Positions 1 to 9,053 of a DNA stretch of 64,000 nt are shown one piece after another (within the stretch, counting starts at the first letter, position 1; each line of letters starts with the position of its first letter). The notes under the pieces are model-generated. The model was not told where the DNA came from. It did not search any database and worked only from the letters and a program-made list of their open reading frames with translations. This stretch comes from UBA7672 sp963784415 (GTDB taxonomy: Bacteria > Pseudomonadota > Alphaproteobacteria > Caulobacterales > Hyphomonadaceae). The stretch spans positions 186,001 to 250,000 of the forward strand of contig CAWARK010000002.1 in the NCBI GenBank assembly GCA_963784415.1, written 5' to 3'. The translations under genes were made by a program, and so were the position numbers.

Positions 1-229
1 CTGCGCTTTTCGATTGCAGCGGCCGGATGATCTGCGCTTCGACGGCGGCGGGGCGGCCATTGGCGCCTGTGCCGACTTCGTAGGAGAGGATGTCGCCGGC
101 CTTGGGGCGTTCGGTGCTCTTACCGATGGCCTTCATGTGCACGTACAGCTTGCCACCCGCGGGGCGGCGGATGAAGCCGAACCCGCGCGCATCGTGCCAG
201 TCCTCGAGTATGCCTTTTTCGCGCGCCAC
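1..229 (-). CDS. Cold-shock-domain protein, N-terminal part (cut by window edge)
   Basis: The first 76 residues read as a cold-shock domain: KGILEDWHDARGFGFI (RNP1-like), then KLYVHMKAIG and RPKAGDILSYEV. A tryptophan before the RNP1-like motif, and GRPAAVEAQ at the domain end, resemble the CSD half of CSD-DUF1294 membrane proteins more than the free-standing CspA type, but the second half lies outside the window. An in-frame stop (the acs stop codon) sits just upstream, so the GTG at 229 is the only usable start. It is preceded by AGGGG at good spacing. The gene follows acs by 18 bases on the same strand and may be cotranscribed. Expected role: single-stranded nucleic acid binding. Domain call firm, subfamily tentative. 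Confidence 0.75.
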   Translation of the reverse strand, partial: MAREKGILEDWHDARGFGFIRRPAGGKLYVHMKAIGKSTERPKAGDILSYEVGTGANGRPAAVEAQIIRPLQSKSA

Positions 230-247
230 TATGCCCCTGTCGTAGGG

Positions 248-2230
248 CTATTTGCTTGCCCGATTCTTGATGAGGTCGTCGACGACGGCCGGATCAGCAA
301 GAGTTGATGTATCACCCAGGTTAGCAAAGTCGTTCTCCGCGATCTTGCGCAGGATACGGCGCATGATCTTGCCGGAACGTGTCTTAGGCAGTCCGGGTGC
401 GAATTGTATGACATCCGGCGTTGCGATGGGACCGATTTCCTTGCGGACCCAGCTGACCAGTTCCTTACGGAGGTCGTCGCTCTCTTGGTTGGTTTTGGGG
501 ACTTCCCCGGCCATCAGCGACACATAGGCGTATATCCCCTGGCCCTTGATGTGATGCGGATAACCGACGACGGCGGATTCAGCTACTTTCGGATGTGCAA
601 CGAGTGCGCTCTCGACTTCAGCGGTGCCGAGGCGGTGGCCGGAGACGTTGATCACGTCGTCGACGCGGCCGGTGATCCAGTAATAGCCGTCCTCGTCGCG
701 GCGGCAGCCATCGCCCGTGAAATACTTGCCGGGGTAGGTACGGAAATAGGTATCGACGAAGCGAGTATGGTCTCCGTAGACGGTGCGCATCTGGCCGGGC
801 CATGAATCGAGGATGCAGAGATTGCCGGAGGTCGCGCCTTCGAGGACCGTGCCCTTGTCATCGACGAGCTGCGGGCGGATCGAGAAGAAGGGCTTGGCGG
901 CGGAGCCAGGCTTGAGTGCGTGGGCGCCGGGGAGGGGCGTCATCAGCGTGGCGCCGGTTTCGGTCTGCCACCAGGTGTCGACGATGGGGCAGCGTTGCTC
1001 GCCGACGACGCGGTAATACCATTCCCACGCTTCGGGGTTGATGGGCTCGCCGACGGAGCCCATGAGGCGGAGGGATTTGCGCGAGGAGCTTGTGACGAAA
1101 TCATCGCCTGCGCCCATGAGGGCGCGGAGCGCGGTGGGGGCGGTGTAGAAGATCGAGACGTTGTGCTTGTCGATCGTCTTCCAGAAACGCGAGGCGTCGG
1201 GGTAGGTCGGGATGCCTTCGAACATCAGCGTGGTCGCGCCGTTCGCAAGCGGGCCATAGACGACGTAGGAGTGGCCGGTGACCCAGCCAACATCGGCGGT
1301 GCACCAGAAGACCTCGCCCGGTTTGTAGTCGAAGACGATCTCGTGGGTCATCGAGGCCCATACGAGATAGCCGCCGGTGGTGTGGAGGACGCCTTTTGGT
1401 TTTCCGGTCGAGCCCGATGTGTAGAGAATGAAGAGCGGATCCTCGGCGCTCATCTCCTCGGGCAGGCAGATGTCGGAGACGGTGGAGGCGAGGGTGGCGT
1501 AGTCGTGGTCGCGGCCGGGCTCGAAGGGCAGGTTGGCGCCGGTGTGACGGATGACGATGACAGATTTGACGGGGGATTTGTCGCCGAGGCGTTTGATCGC
1601 TTCATCGACATTGGCCTTCAGCGGGATTGGCTTGCCGCCACGTACGCCTTCGTCCGCGGTGATGACGCAGACGGATGCGCAATCGTCCAGGCGTCCGGCG
1701 AGGGCGTCGGGTGAGAAGCCGCCGAAGACGATGGAGTGGATGGCGCCAATGCGGGCGCAGGCGAGCATCGCGTAGGCCGCCTGCGGGATCATCGGCATGT
1801 AGATGGTGACGCGGTCGCCTTTGGTGACACCCTGCGCCTTCAGCACGTTGGCGAAGCGGCAGACTTCGGCGTGGAGTTCGCCGTAGGTGATGCTCTTCGA
1901 GACTGAGGGGTCATCGCCCTCGAACACGATGGCGGTGTCGTTGGCCTTGTGGGGCAGGTGGCGGTCGATGCAGTTGGCGGAGACGTTGAGCGTGCCGTCC
2001 TCGAACCATTTGACGTGCAGGTCGGCGGGGTTGTTGGTTTTCGAGATGTCCCAGTTGACGTTTTTGACCTTCGTGTAGGGCTTGATCCATTGCAGGCGCT
2101 GGCCGTGTGTGCGCCAGAAGGCTTCGGGATCGGCGACGGAGGCGGCGTACATGCTCTCGTATTTTTCCGCGTTGACGAGGGCCTTGGCGGCGAAGGCGGG
2201 CGGGACGGGATAGACGGCGGACTCTGACAT
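248..2230 (-). CDS. acsA: Acetyl-CoA synthetase
   Basis: Activates acetate with ATP to acetyl-AMP and transfers it to CoA in the cytoplasm. The 660-residue product has the usual AcsA length. It begins with the N-terminal region typical of the family (YESMYAASVADPEAFW), carries the AMP-binding P-loop motif ILYTSGSTGKPKGVLHT, the WWQTETGA segment, and near the C-terminus PKTRSGKIMRRILR, whose lysine is the residue usually controlled by acetylation. The open frame extends 75 codons further upstream, but that extension is low-complexity and unlike the family. The ATG at 2230 has GGGAG seven bases ahead. Transcribed divergently from the monooxygenase gene. Confidence 0.95.
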   Translation of the reverse strand: MSESAVYPVPPAFAAKALVNAEKYESMYAASVADPEAFWRTHGQRLQWIKPYTKVKNVNWDISKTNNPADLHVKWFEDGTLNVSANCIDRHLPHKANDTAIVFEGDDPSVSKSITYGELHAEVCRFANVLKAQGVTKGDRVTIYMPMIPQAAYAMLACARIGAIHSIVFGGFSPDALAGRLDDCASVCVITADEGVRGGKPIPLKANVDEAIKRLGDKSPVKSVIVIRHTGANLPFEPGRDHDYATLASTVSDICLPEEMSAEDPLFILYTSGSTGKPKGVLHTTGGYLVWASMTHEIVFDYKPGEVFWCTADVGWVTGHSYVVYGPLANGATTLMFEGIPTYPDASRFWKTIDKHNVSIFYTAPTALRALMGAGDDFVTSSSRKSLRLMGSVGEPINPEAWEWYYRVVGEQRCPIVDTWWQTETGATLMTPLPGAHALKPGSAAKPFFSIRPQLVDDKGTVLEGATSGNLCILDSWPGQMRTVYGDHTRFVDTYFRTYPGKYFTGDGCRRDEDGYYWITGRVDDVINVSGHRLGTAEVESALVAHPKVAESAVVGYPHHIKGQGIYAYVSLMAGEVPKTNQESDDLRKELVSWVRKEIGPIATPDVIQFAPGLPKTRSGKIMRRILRKIAENDFANLGDTSTLADPAVVDDLIKNRASK

Positions 2231-2314
2231 GGACGGCTCCCAGGCAAGCGTCTTTCGCGCTTGGCGGATTGATCGCGCATTTCGGCGCGGAGTTGAAGCG
2301 CAAGTTGAGCGGGC

Positions 2315-2335
2315 GAATGCCGCGCCACGGCATTC
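2315..2335. promoter_or_regulatory. Perfect 8-bp inverted repeat in divergent promoter region
   Basis: GAATGCCG, five bases, CGGCATTC lies midway between the acs start and the monooxygenase start, about 90 bases from each. It could be an operator shared by both genes or a leader hairpin. No regulator is identified. Confidence 0.35.
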
Positions 2336-2423
2336 CGCTGCGATTTGAGCTATGTCAGGGGATGGTGCTTGGCGACGCTGTCTGGTGTGATGCGGAAAAC
2401 CAGAAACTACGGGAAACGAGTGC

Positions 2424-3944
2424 ATGAGCGTTGCTGCGAAGAAGGCATCCGCCAAAGCCGAGCATTTTGACGTGATGATCGTGGGCGCCGGGATATCCGG
2501 CGTTGGCGCGGCCTATCACCTGAAGACGCAGATGCCGGGGACGACCTTCGTGGCGCTGGAGACGCAGGAGACGTTTGGCGGCACGTGGTGGACGCACAAA
2601 TATCCGGGCATCCGTTCGGACAGCGACCTGCATACGTTCGGTTATCGCTTCAAGCCGTGGGTGGGGCCGCCGATCGCGGCGGCGTCCGAAATCCTGAAAT
2701 ACATGAACGAGGTGATCGAGGACAACGGGCTCGGGAAGCACATCCGCTATGGTCACACGATCAAACGCGCGGAGTGGTCGGGCAAGACGAATGTCTGGAC
2801 GCTGGAGGTCGAGCGCAAGTCGGACGGCGCGATGGTGACGATGACGTGCGGCTTCCTGTGGATGTGCCAGGGGTATTACCGGCACTCGAAGGGGTACACG
2901 CCCGAGTGGGCGGGGATGGAGAGCTTCAAGGGGAAGATCGTTCACCCGCAAACCTGGCCGGAAGATCTCGACTACAAGGGCAAGCGGATGATCGTGATCG
3001 GGTCTGGGGCCACGGCCGCGACGCTGGTGCCGAACCTGACGGACGCAGAGCATGTAATCATGCTGCAGCGGTCGCCGACCTATTTCATTCCGGGGCGCAA
3101 CGCGATCGAGATCGCGGAACAGCTGCGTGCGCTGCAGGTGGACGAGGAGTGGATCCACGAGATCACGCGGCGGCAGATCCTGAAGACGCAGGACGAGTTC
3201 ACGGCGCGAGCGCGCAATGAGCCGGATGCGGTGAGAGACGAGTTGCTGGCGGCGGTGAAGATGTTCCTCGGCGAGGACTATGACGTCGAGAAGCATTTCA
3301 CGCCGTCCTATCGCCCATGGCGCCAGCGGATCGCATTCATTCCGGATGGCGACCTGTTCCAGGGTATCGCGTCGGGCAAGGCGTCGGTGGTGACGGACGA
3401 GATCGAGCGCTTTACCGAGAAAGGCATCCTGCTGAAGTCGGGACAGGAGCTGGAGGCGGATATCATCGTCACGGCGACGGGGTTCGATCTGGAGCCGCTG
3501 GGCGACATCGCATTCGTCGTCAATGGCGAGCCGCTGAAGTTCGGCGAGACCGTGACCTATCGCGGCATGATGTTCACCGGCGTGCCCAACATGGCGTGGG
3601 TGTTCGGCTATTTCCGCGCGAGCTGGACGCTGCGGGTCGACATCATGGCGGACTTCATCGTGCGGCTGCTGGGCCACATGAAGGCGATCGGCGCCAAGCG
3701 CGTTGAGGTTGCGATCCCGCCAAGCCTCAAGGACATGAAGCTGTCGACGTGGATCGATCCGGAGGATTTCAATCCCGGCTATGTGATGCGCGGCATGCAC
3801 AAGCTGCCCCGGCGCGGCGACAGGCGCGACTGGCAGCACACGCAGGACTACTGGAACGAGAAGGACGAGCTGCCGAAGATCGACCTCGACGGCGAGGAAT
3901 TCGTCTACGACACGGTGAAGGCTGGCGCGAAGGTGGACGCCTAG
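2424..3944 (+). CDS. EthA-like Baeyer-Villiger flavin monooxygenase
   Basis: FAD- and NADPH-dependent enzyme expected to insert oxygen into ketones to give esters or lactones; substrate unknown. The 506-residue protein has the N-terminal FAD motif GAGISG (from about residue 20), the GGTWWTHKYPGIRSDSD segment, the Baeyer-Villiger fingerprint FKGKIVHPQTWP starting at residue 168, and a second dinucleotide fold IVIGSGATA directly after it. The sequence follows mycobacterial EthA closely from memory, including the VVTDTIERF-like segment (here VVTDEIERF) and the ATG motif late in the protein. Start ATG gives the expected N-terminus. Its stop codon overlaps the stop of the convergent DUF5076 gene. 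Confidence 0.9.
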   Translation: MSVAAKKASAKAEHFDVMIVGAGISGVGAAYHLKTQMPGTTFVALETQETFGGTWWTHKYPGIRSDSDLHTFGYRFKPWVGPPIAAASEILKYMNEVIEDNGLGKHIRYGHTIKRAEWSGKTNVWTLEVERKSDGAMVTMTCGFLWMCQGYYRHSKGYTPEWAGMESFKGKIVHPQTWPEDLDYKGKRMIVIGSGATAATLVPNLTDAEHVIMLQRSPTYFIPGRNAIEIAEQLRALQVDEEWIHEITRRQILKTQDEFTARARNEPDAVRDELLAAVKMFLGEDYDVEKHFTPSYRPWRQRIAFIPDGDLFQGIASGKASVVTDEIERFTEKGILLKSGQELEADIIVTATGFDLEPLGDIAFVVNGEPLKFGETVTYRGMMFTGVPNMAWVFGYFRASWTLRVDIMADFIVRLLGHMKAIGAKRVEVAIPPSLKDMKLSTWIDPEDFNPGYVMRGMHKLPRRGDRRDWQHTQDYWNEKDELPKIDLDGEEFVYDTVKAGAKVDA

Positions 3945-4243
3945 CCGACCTGCGAGGGTGTCGTGAGTTCCTCGTGGAAGGCGGTCCAGATCTGGTTCAC
4001 CACGATTTCCTGAGGATCTTGCGTTCTCTGGTCGCGGATCATGGCCTCTGCGATCAGCCGGACCGTACTCGCCATGATCACGCCCCACGCCTTGGCTTCG
4101 GTGACATCGGGACGTCCGCCATAGACGCCGAGCTTCACGTTGGCGTGGAGCGCACCCTCGGCGATCCAGAGGCTCGCCATATGCAGGGCCCTCGGGTCCC
4201 GCAGCGCCGCTTCCGGGATTGGGAGACTGTCCGCCATGATCAT
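3941..4243 (-). CDS. DUF5076 domain protein
   Basis: 100-residue cytoplasmic protein with the DUF5076 pattern: LPIPEAALRDPRALHMASLWIAEGALH near the N-terminus and a conserved AWGVIMASTVRLIAEAM helix in the middle. Function of this family, found mainly in alphaproteobacteria, is unknown. Two ATG codons lie close together (4243 and 4237), so the first residues are uncertain. The stop codon overlaps that of the convergent monooxygenase gene in the sequence CTAG. Confidence 0.75.
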   Translation of the reverse strand: MIMADSLPIPEAALRDPRALHMASLWIAEGALHANVKLGVYGGRPDVTEAKAWGVIMASTVRLIAEAMIRDQRTQDPQEIVVNQIWTAFHEELTTPSQVG

Positions 4244-4384
4244 CCTGCCGTCGATTGGAGCGCCTATTGCGCGTCCAATTATCCTTCAGGTTGCGACGAC
4301 GTCTGTCAAATACCGGATGCGACGCAGGCGGGTTAGCCGCAGCGGACCAGCGTTCGGGTTCGCGGTGGGGGCGGCGGCGGCCTC

Positions 4385-6772
4385 CTACATCCGGAAGCGC
4401 AGGCCAACATAGGCGGCGCGCGGCGCGCCGGGGCTGAGGCTGCGGGGGTTGCTGATGTCGGGCAGGCCCGCGATGGGGACCGCGTCGATCGGAGCGAATG
4501 CGCCGAAGGTTTCGTAGTCGGTGTCGAATACGTTCTGCACCTGCAGGAACAGGTCCGCGTTCGGGGAAAGACGCGCCTTCGCGTGGGCGTTCACGACGGT
4601 GAAGGCCGACGTGCGCGCGTTGAGGTTGGCCTCGTCGCCGACCAGGTATCTCCCGCTCGACAGGATCGCATCCAGACCGATCGAGATGTCGGGGGTCATG
4701 GCGTAGTCGAGTGCAGTCTTGAGGCTGTGTTCCGGAATACCCGGGCGATGATCGCCGGGATTGACGGTCATCAGGTCGTCTTCGTCATCGAACGCAGGAT
4801 TGGCGCCGGCATTAAGATCGAAGGAGGTGCGGTAGGTGGCTTTCGTCCAGGCATAGTCGAGGAACAGGTCGAATGGCCCTGTCGTCGCAGAGACGCCGGC
4901 TTCGATGCCTTCGCGCCGCGTCTTGCCGACATTGGTGAAATAGCCGCGGCCGGCCACGCCGCTGGCGACAAGCTGGATGTCGTCGGCGACCGAGGTGCGG
5001 TAGGCGTCGACATGCCAGGTGACCGTGCTGTCGCCCCAGCTCCGGGTGCTGCCGCGCAGGCCTGCTTCCCATGTGCGGGCGATGACCTGGCGCAGCGGGG
5101 GATCGGCGACAAAGAAGTTGGCGAGGCTGCACGGCGCTTCGGGATCTGCGCAGGAAAGCTCCGCCGGGGTGGGCGCGCGGTTGGTCTGCGAGTGGCCTGC
5201 ATAGACCGTGACGCCGTCCGAGACGCGCCACGTGAGGCCGATAGCGGGATTGAAGCGCGTGAATTCGTGATCGCCGTTGAGTTCCTCGCCAAGCTGGTCG
5301 CGAAGCCGTACCTCGGCGATGTTGTGGCGGCCGGTAAGCGTAAGCGTGAGGTCGGGCGCAAGAGAGATCGTGTCGCTTGCGAAGACGCCCCAGTAGCGCG
5401 TGGCGACATTGACGCCGACCGGCGTGATGCCTGCGTCAGGTTGATCGATGGCGACGCCGGGGCCGATAAATCCGCGGTCGAGCGACAGCTCCCCAAGCAG
5501 TGTGCCGGCTGAAAAGCGCGTCCGCGCGCCATCGAGGCTGGCGCCAATCGAGAGGCGGTGGGGCAGGCCGAAAAGGGGAGCGGTGCGGGTCGCTTGCGCA
5601 GCTGCGCCCCAGCTTGTCGTCCGCGTGCGCGAGTGGTTCAGGAAGGCATAGGGGCCACCCTCGGCGAAGATCGGGAATTCGGCGATGTAGGGGCTATCCG
5701 TGACAAAATTCGAGACGTCATCTCCGGCGGCGTCGGTGAGCGGAGCGCCGGTTTCTTCCGAACACAGAATGGCGTCATCCTCATCGCAGGGCGCGACTTC
5801 AGCGGCGTCGCCATTCTCGGTCTTGCGGTCGAGCCGGCCGACATAAGCATCGGCGCGCAGCGTCCAGCTGTCGCCCAGCGTCCAGTCGCCGCGCAGCGAC
5901 ACGCGGTCGGATGTATTGTGCGTGATGTCAGGATGCGTGAAGACGGCCGAACGGTCGGCGGCAAGGAGCTCCACCGGAGAGGCGCCGTTGCCGGTGAGAT
6001 CGTTACGGGCGCTGAGAACGCTGACGTGAAAGCTGCTAGCGTCGCCTTGCCAACCCAGATCGAGATAGCCCTGGCGCACGCGCGACGGGGAGAAATCGCG
6101 CCAGCCATCCTCGTCAAGCGCTGAAATCGCGGCGTACACCGCGACGGGTCCGGCGCCGCCTGCCGCTTCAGCCGTAAGTCGCGTGCGGCCGAAGGAGCCG
6201 CCCGACATTTCGATGCTGGCGCCATCGGCGGTGAGAGCGTCCTTCAGGCGGACGTTGAGCGCGCCACCCAGTGCGTTGAGCCCGAAGGCGGGATTGGCAG
6301 CGACAAGATCGACGTCGCTGATCGCAATATCGGGAATGAGGTCCCAGTCTACGGTGTCGCCGAAGGCTTGGTTGAAGCGGACGCCGTCAACATAGACTGC
6401 GAGCCCCTGTGCGTTGCCCTGAAGCGGTGAGGCTTCAAAGCCACGATAGATCACGTTGGGCTGGAACGGGCTGCCTTGTGCGAGGCCCAGGGTCACGCCG
6501 CCGATCTTGCGGTCGAGCGCGCCGAGCAGGTCCGCTGATCCGGTTCGGATCAGGTCTGACTGATCGAGGTGGGCCGCCGCGCCGGATACGGTGTCGACCG
6601 CGACGCCTTCGTCGAGGGGGGCGCGGCTGACGATGACGACGGTGTCGCGGCTGGGTTGATCCCCCGATGGGAGAGACTGAGCCCAGCAAGCGCCGGCAGC
6701 ACTTGTCAGAAACGCGAGAGCGCTTCCGATACAGCAAGTGCGGAGAAGGTTCAGCCCGGTGCGCGCCATCAA
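4385..6772 (-). CDS. TonB-dependent outer membrane receptor
   Basis: 795-residue outer membrane receptor. An N-terminal signal peptide ends near AQS (about residue 33). A plug domain follows with VIYRGFEASPLQGNAQGLAVYVDGVRFNQAFGD in outline (about residues 105-140) and the GLNALGGALNVRLK segment that ends TonB plugs. The remainder is a 22-strand-type barrel rich in alternating aromatic and polar residues, ending in YVGLRFRM with the usual C-terminal aromatic signal. No TonB-box substrate clue is decisive. It stands alone, downstream of fpr on the same strand. Ligand unknown; siderophore, vitamin or peptide uptake are all possible. Confidence 0.92.
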   Translation of the reverse strand: MMARTGLNLLRTCCIGSALAFLTSAAGACWAQSLPSGDQPSRDTVVIVSRAPLDEGVAVDTVSGAAAHLDQSDLIRTGSADLLGALDRKIGGVTLGLAQGSPFQPNVIYRGFEASPLQGNAQGLAVYVDGVRFNQAFGDTVDWDLIPDIAISDVDLVAANPAFGLNALGGALNVRLKDALTADGASIEMSGGSFGRTRLTAEAAGGAGPVAVYAAISALDEDGWRDFSPSRVRQGYLDLGWQGDASSFHVSVLSARNDLTGNGASPVELLAADRSAVFTHPDITHNTSDRVSLRGDWTLGDSWTLRADAYVGRLDRKTENGDAAEVAPCDEDDAILCSEETGAPLTDAAGDDVSNFVTDSPYIAEFPIFAEGGPYAFLNHSRTRTTSWGAAAQATRTAPLFGLPHRLSIGASLDGARTRFSAGTLLGELSLDRGFIGPGVAIDQPDAGITPVGVNVATRYWGVFASDTISLAPDLTLTLTGRHNIAEVRLRDQLGEELNGDHEFTRFNPAIGLTWRVSDGVTVYAGHSQTNRAPTPAELSCADPEAPCSLANFFVADPPLRQVIARTWEAGLRGSTRSWGDSTVTWHVDAYRTSVADDIQLVASGVAGRGYFTNVGKTRREGIEAGVSATTGPFDLFLDYAWTKATYRTSFDLNAGANPAFDDEDDLMTVNPGDHRPGIPEHSLKTALDYAMTPDISIGLDAILSSGRYLVGDEANLNARTSAFTVVNAHAKARLSPNADLFLQVQNVFDTDYETFGAFAPIDAVPIAGLPDISNPRSLSPGAPRAAYVGLRFRM

Positions 6773-6852
6773 CGGTGACTAGCCGTGCTGACACACCGCT
6801 CAAGAGAAATCACGTCAGACGCGAGCATCCGCCGGACACGCTTGCTTGCGGG

Positions 6853-7665
6853 TCAGCCTACGAATGCTTTTTCGATGACGAACTCTGCGGGGTGGGCGTT
6901 GGAGCCTTCGCGCAGGCCGGCTTTTTCGCACAGCGCCTTGGTGTCGTTGATCATGTCCATCGAGCCGCAGATCATGACGCGGTCGACGGCGGGATCGAAG
7001 GGCGGAACTTCGAGATCGGCGAAGAGGAGGCCGGTCTCGATGCAGGTCGTGATGCGCTCCTGGTTGGGCCAGGGTTCGCGGGTGACGGTGGTATAGTGGT
7101 GCAGGCGGCCGAAATGTTCGCCGACCAGCGGATCGTCCTGCAGCGAGGCGACCAGCTCCTGTCCGTATTTCAGCTCGCCGACTTCGCGGCAGGTGTGGGT
7201 GAGGATGACCTGCTCGAAACGCTCATAGGTTTCGGGATCACGGATGACGGAGGCGAACGGCGCGAGGCCCGTGCCGGTCGAGAAGCAGTAGAGACGCTTG
7301 CCGGGCGTGAGGGCGTCGTGAACCAGCGTGCCGGTGGACTTGCGGCCGAGCAGCACCTTGTCGCCCGGCTGGATCGCCTGCAGGCGGGAGGTCAGCGGGC
7401 CGTCAGGCACCTTGATCGAGAAGAATTCGAGTTCTTCATCCCAGCTCGGGCTGGCGATGGAATAGGCGCGCAGGAGCGGTTTGCCGTTGGCGCCCTCGAG
7501 CCCGATCATCACGAACTCGCCGGAGCGGAAACGGAAGGCTGGCGGCCGCGTGATGCGGAAGGCGAACATGCGGTCGGTGTAATGCTTGACCGACAGGACG
7601 GTCTCTTCCGTCGGCGCGTTGGGCGATTTGGCCTTTTCGGCAGGTTTGTCTGCGGCTTCCGTCAT
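6853..7665 (-). CDS. fpr: Ferredoxin--NADP+ reductase
   Basis: 270-residue flavoenzyme moving electrons between NADPH and ferredoxin or flavodoxin. The FAD-binding motif RAYSIASPSWDEELEF, the phosphate-binding stretch LTSRLQAIQPGDKVLLG, and the NADP-binding motif CFSTGTGLAPFASVIRD are present, with CGSMDMIND late and a C-terminal FVIEKAFVG tail typical of bacterial-type subclass I enzymes. The open frame runs 150 codons upstream, but those residues are not family-like. The ATG at 7665 gives the normal family length. The first 20 residues are lysine/alanine-rich and probably disordered. Divergent from the HlyD-like gene. Confidence 0.93.
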   Translation of the reverse strand: MTEAADKPAEKAKSPNAPTEETVLSVKHYTDRMFAFRITRPPAFRFRSGEFVMIGLEGANGKPLLRAYSIASPSWDEELEFFSIKVPDGPLTSRLQAIQPGDKVLLGRKSTGTLVHDALTPGKRLYCFSTGTGLAPFASVIRDPETYERFEQVILTHTCREVGELKYGQELVASLQDDPLVGEHFGRLHHYTTVTREPWPNQERITTCIETGLLFADLEVPPFDPAVDRVMICGSMDMINDTKALCEKAGLREGSNAHPAEFVIEKAFVG

Positions 7666-7787
7666 GGCGTCCCGGGAGGTTCTGAGGGGCCCCGTCCGGG
7701 CCCTCTTCGCGCTGGTTGGAGCTAGGGGGTTGGGGACGGGAATGCAACTAATGCCAATGTTTAGCCGGGAAAAGCTGCGCAATCCGG

Positions 7788-7821
7788 GCGGGCGAGCCCC
7801 GGCGGCCATAATCTCGCCCGC
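7788..7821. promoter_or_regulatory. Inverted repeat in fpr/adaptor intergenic region
   Basis: GCGGGCGAG and CTCGCCCGC form a perfect 9-bp inverted repeat separated by 16 bases. It lies 122 bases from the fpr start and 112 from the adaptor start. It could be a hairpin or operator. In GC-rich DNA such repeats also arise by chance. Confidence 0.2.
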
Positions 7822-7933
7822 CACGCCATTTTGATACCGTGGCTGTGTAATCGCCCATAGTATAAGGGCCTGATCTTCGGCGGGTGGGCGCTTCCGCGCA
7901 GGTCCGGCCGAAATCTGGAGGTTCAGAAGACAC

Positions 7934-9043
7934 TTGCCCCGCCTTCTCAGCATACTGCTCGGCGGCATCGCGCTGATCGCCGCCATTGTCGGCATCCGAT
8001 CGCTGGTGTCCGGCGGAGATCCCGTGGCGCGGGTGCAGGCCAGCACGGTCCCGACGCTCGACAAGGCCCTGCCAGGTACGCCCGAGGGGCATGGCGGGAC
8101 GGTGGAGTTCGTCCGCTCCAAGGCGGAGCAGCGGACGCTTTACCTGTCGCTGGGCGGGCGGAGCGAGGCGGAGGTCGCGCCGGTAGCGTTCGGCGCCGCG
8201 GGCAAGGTGACGGCGCTGCCGGTCGAGGAGGGCGCCATCGTGTCAGCGGGCACGCTGCTGTGCGGCCTCGAGGGGCATGGCGTTGTGGGGCGGGTGAAGC
8301 AGGCGGAGGGGGCGGTGGCGCGGGCGCGCGAAGCTCATAACAGCAATGTCAGCCGTCTGGCCGAGGGCTGGGTGTCGAAGGCGCGGGTGAGCCAATCGAA
8401 GGCCGCGCTGGACGAGGCGGTCACGGCGCTGGAAATCGCCAAGACGGAAGTGTCGCAGCGCCAGGCTGTCGCGCCGTTCCGCGGCGTGTTCGAGAAGCGC
8501 AACGCGACGCTGGGCGAATTCGTCGGCATGGGATCGTCGTGCGGCGTGGTGGTGCGGCTGGACCCGATCACGTTCGTGGCGGGCGCATCCGAGAAGCAGG
8601 CGCTGAAGGTGAAGGTCGGCGCATCGGCGCGCGTGAAGCTGCCCGATGGCCGCGAAGTGGCAGGGCAGGTCGACAAGCTGGCCAGCGTCATCGATCCGCA
8701 GACGCGCAATTTCGAGATCAAGGTCGGCGTGCCGAATGCCGGCAACGCCATTCCGGTCGGGCGCACGGCGGAGATCAAGATCAATATCGGGCTCGGCCGC
8801 GCGCACAAGATTTCGAAGTCGCTGCTCAAGGCAGACTCGAATGGCCGGATCGGCATCTACTATCTCGATGTCGGCGGCGTGATCGGCTTTGCGCCGGCGG
8901 ACATCGTGGACGAATCCGCTGATGGCGTCTGGGTGACCGGCCTGTCGGATGAGGCGCAACTCGTCGCCGAAGGACAGGACAATATCGCGACGGGCCTGCG
9001 CGTGACGCCGGTGGTGCGCGAGCCGGTGGCGGGCGGCGGCTGA
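7934..9043 (+). CDS. HlyD/RND-type periplasmic adaptor (membrane fusion protein)
   Basis: 369 residues. N-terminal anchor LLSILLGGIALIAAIVGI, then the lipoyl-half motif VAFGAAGKVTALPVEEGAIVSAGTLL, a short coiled-coil hairpin with EGAVARAREAHNSNVSRLAEGWVSKARVSQSK in outline, and the second lipoyl half QAVAPFRGVFEKRNATLGEFVGMG, followed by the beta-barrel domain (VVVRLDPITFVAGASEKQ). This is the layout of RND efflux adaptors. The start is a TTG with GGAGG about ten bases upstream; no ATG is available near it. Unusually, no inner-membrane RND pump follows: the next gene is convergent. The partner must be encoded elsewhere. Confidence 0.85.
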   Translation: MPRLLSILLGGIALIAAIVGIRSLVSGGDPVARVQASTVPTLDKALPGTPEGHGGTVEFVRSKAEQRTLYLSLGGRSEAEVAPVAFGAAGKVTALPVEEGAIVSAGTLLCGLEGHGVVGRVKQAEGAVARAREAHNSNVSRLAEGWVSKARVSQSKAALDEAVTALEIAKTEVSQRQAVAPFRGVFEKRNATLGEFVGMGSSCGVVVRLDPITFVAGASEKQALKVKVGASARVKLPDGREVAGQVDKLASVIDPQTRNFEIKVGVPNAGNAIPVGRTAEIKINIGLGRAHKISKSLLKADSNGRIGIYYLDVGGVIGFAPADIVDESADGVWVTGLSDEAQLVAEGQDNIATGLRVTPVVREPVAGGG

Positions 9044-9053
9044 ACCTGTTGGG

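Noticed and set aside
2355..4088. 577-codon open frame antisense to the monooxygenase
   Set aside because: Arg/His/Leu-rich shadow translation; the sense strand encodes a clear flavoenzyme.
6853..8121. Long 422-codon version of ferredoxin-NADP reductase
   Set aside because: The first 152 codons overlap the divergent adaptor gene and have no similarity to reductases; the inner ATG gives normal length.
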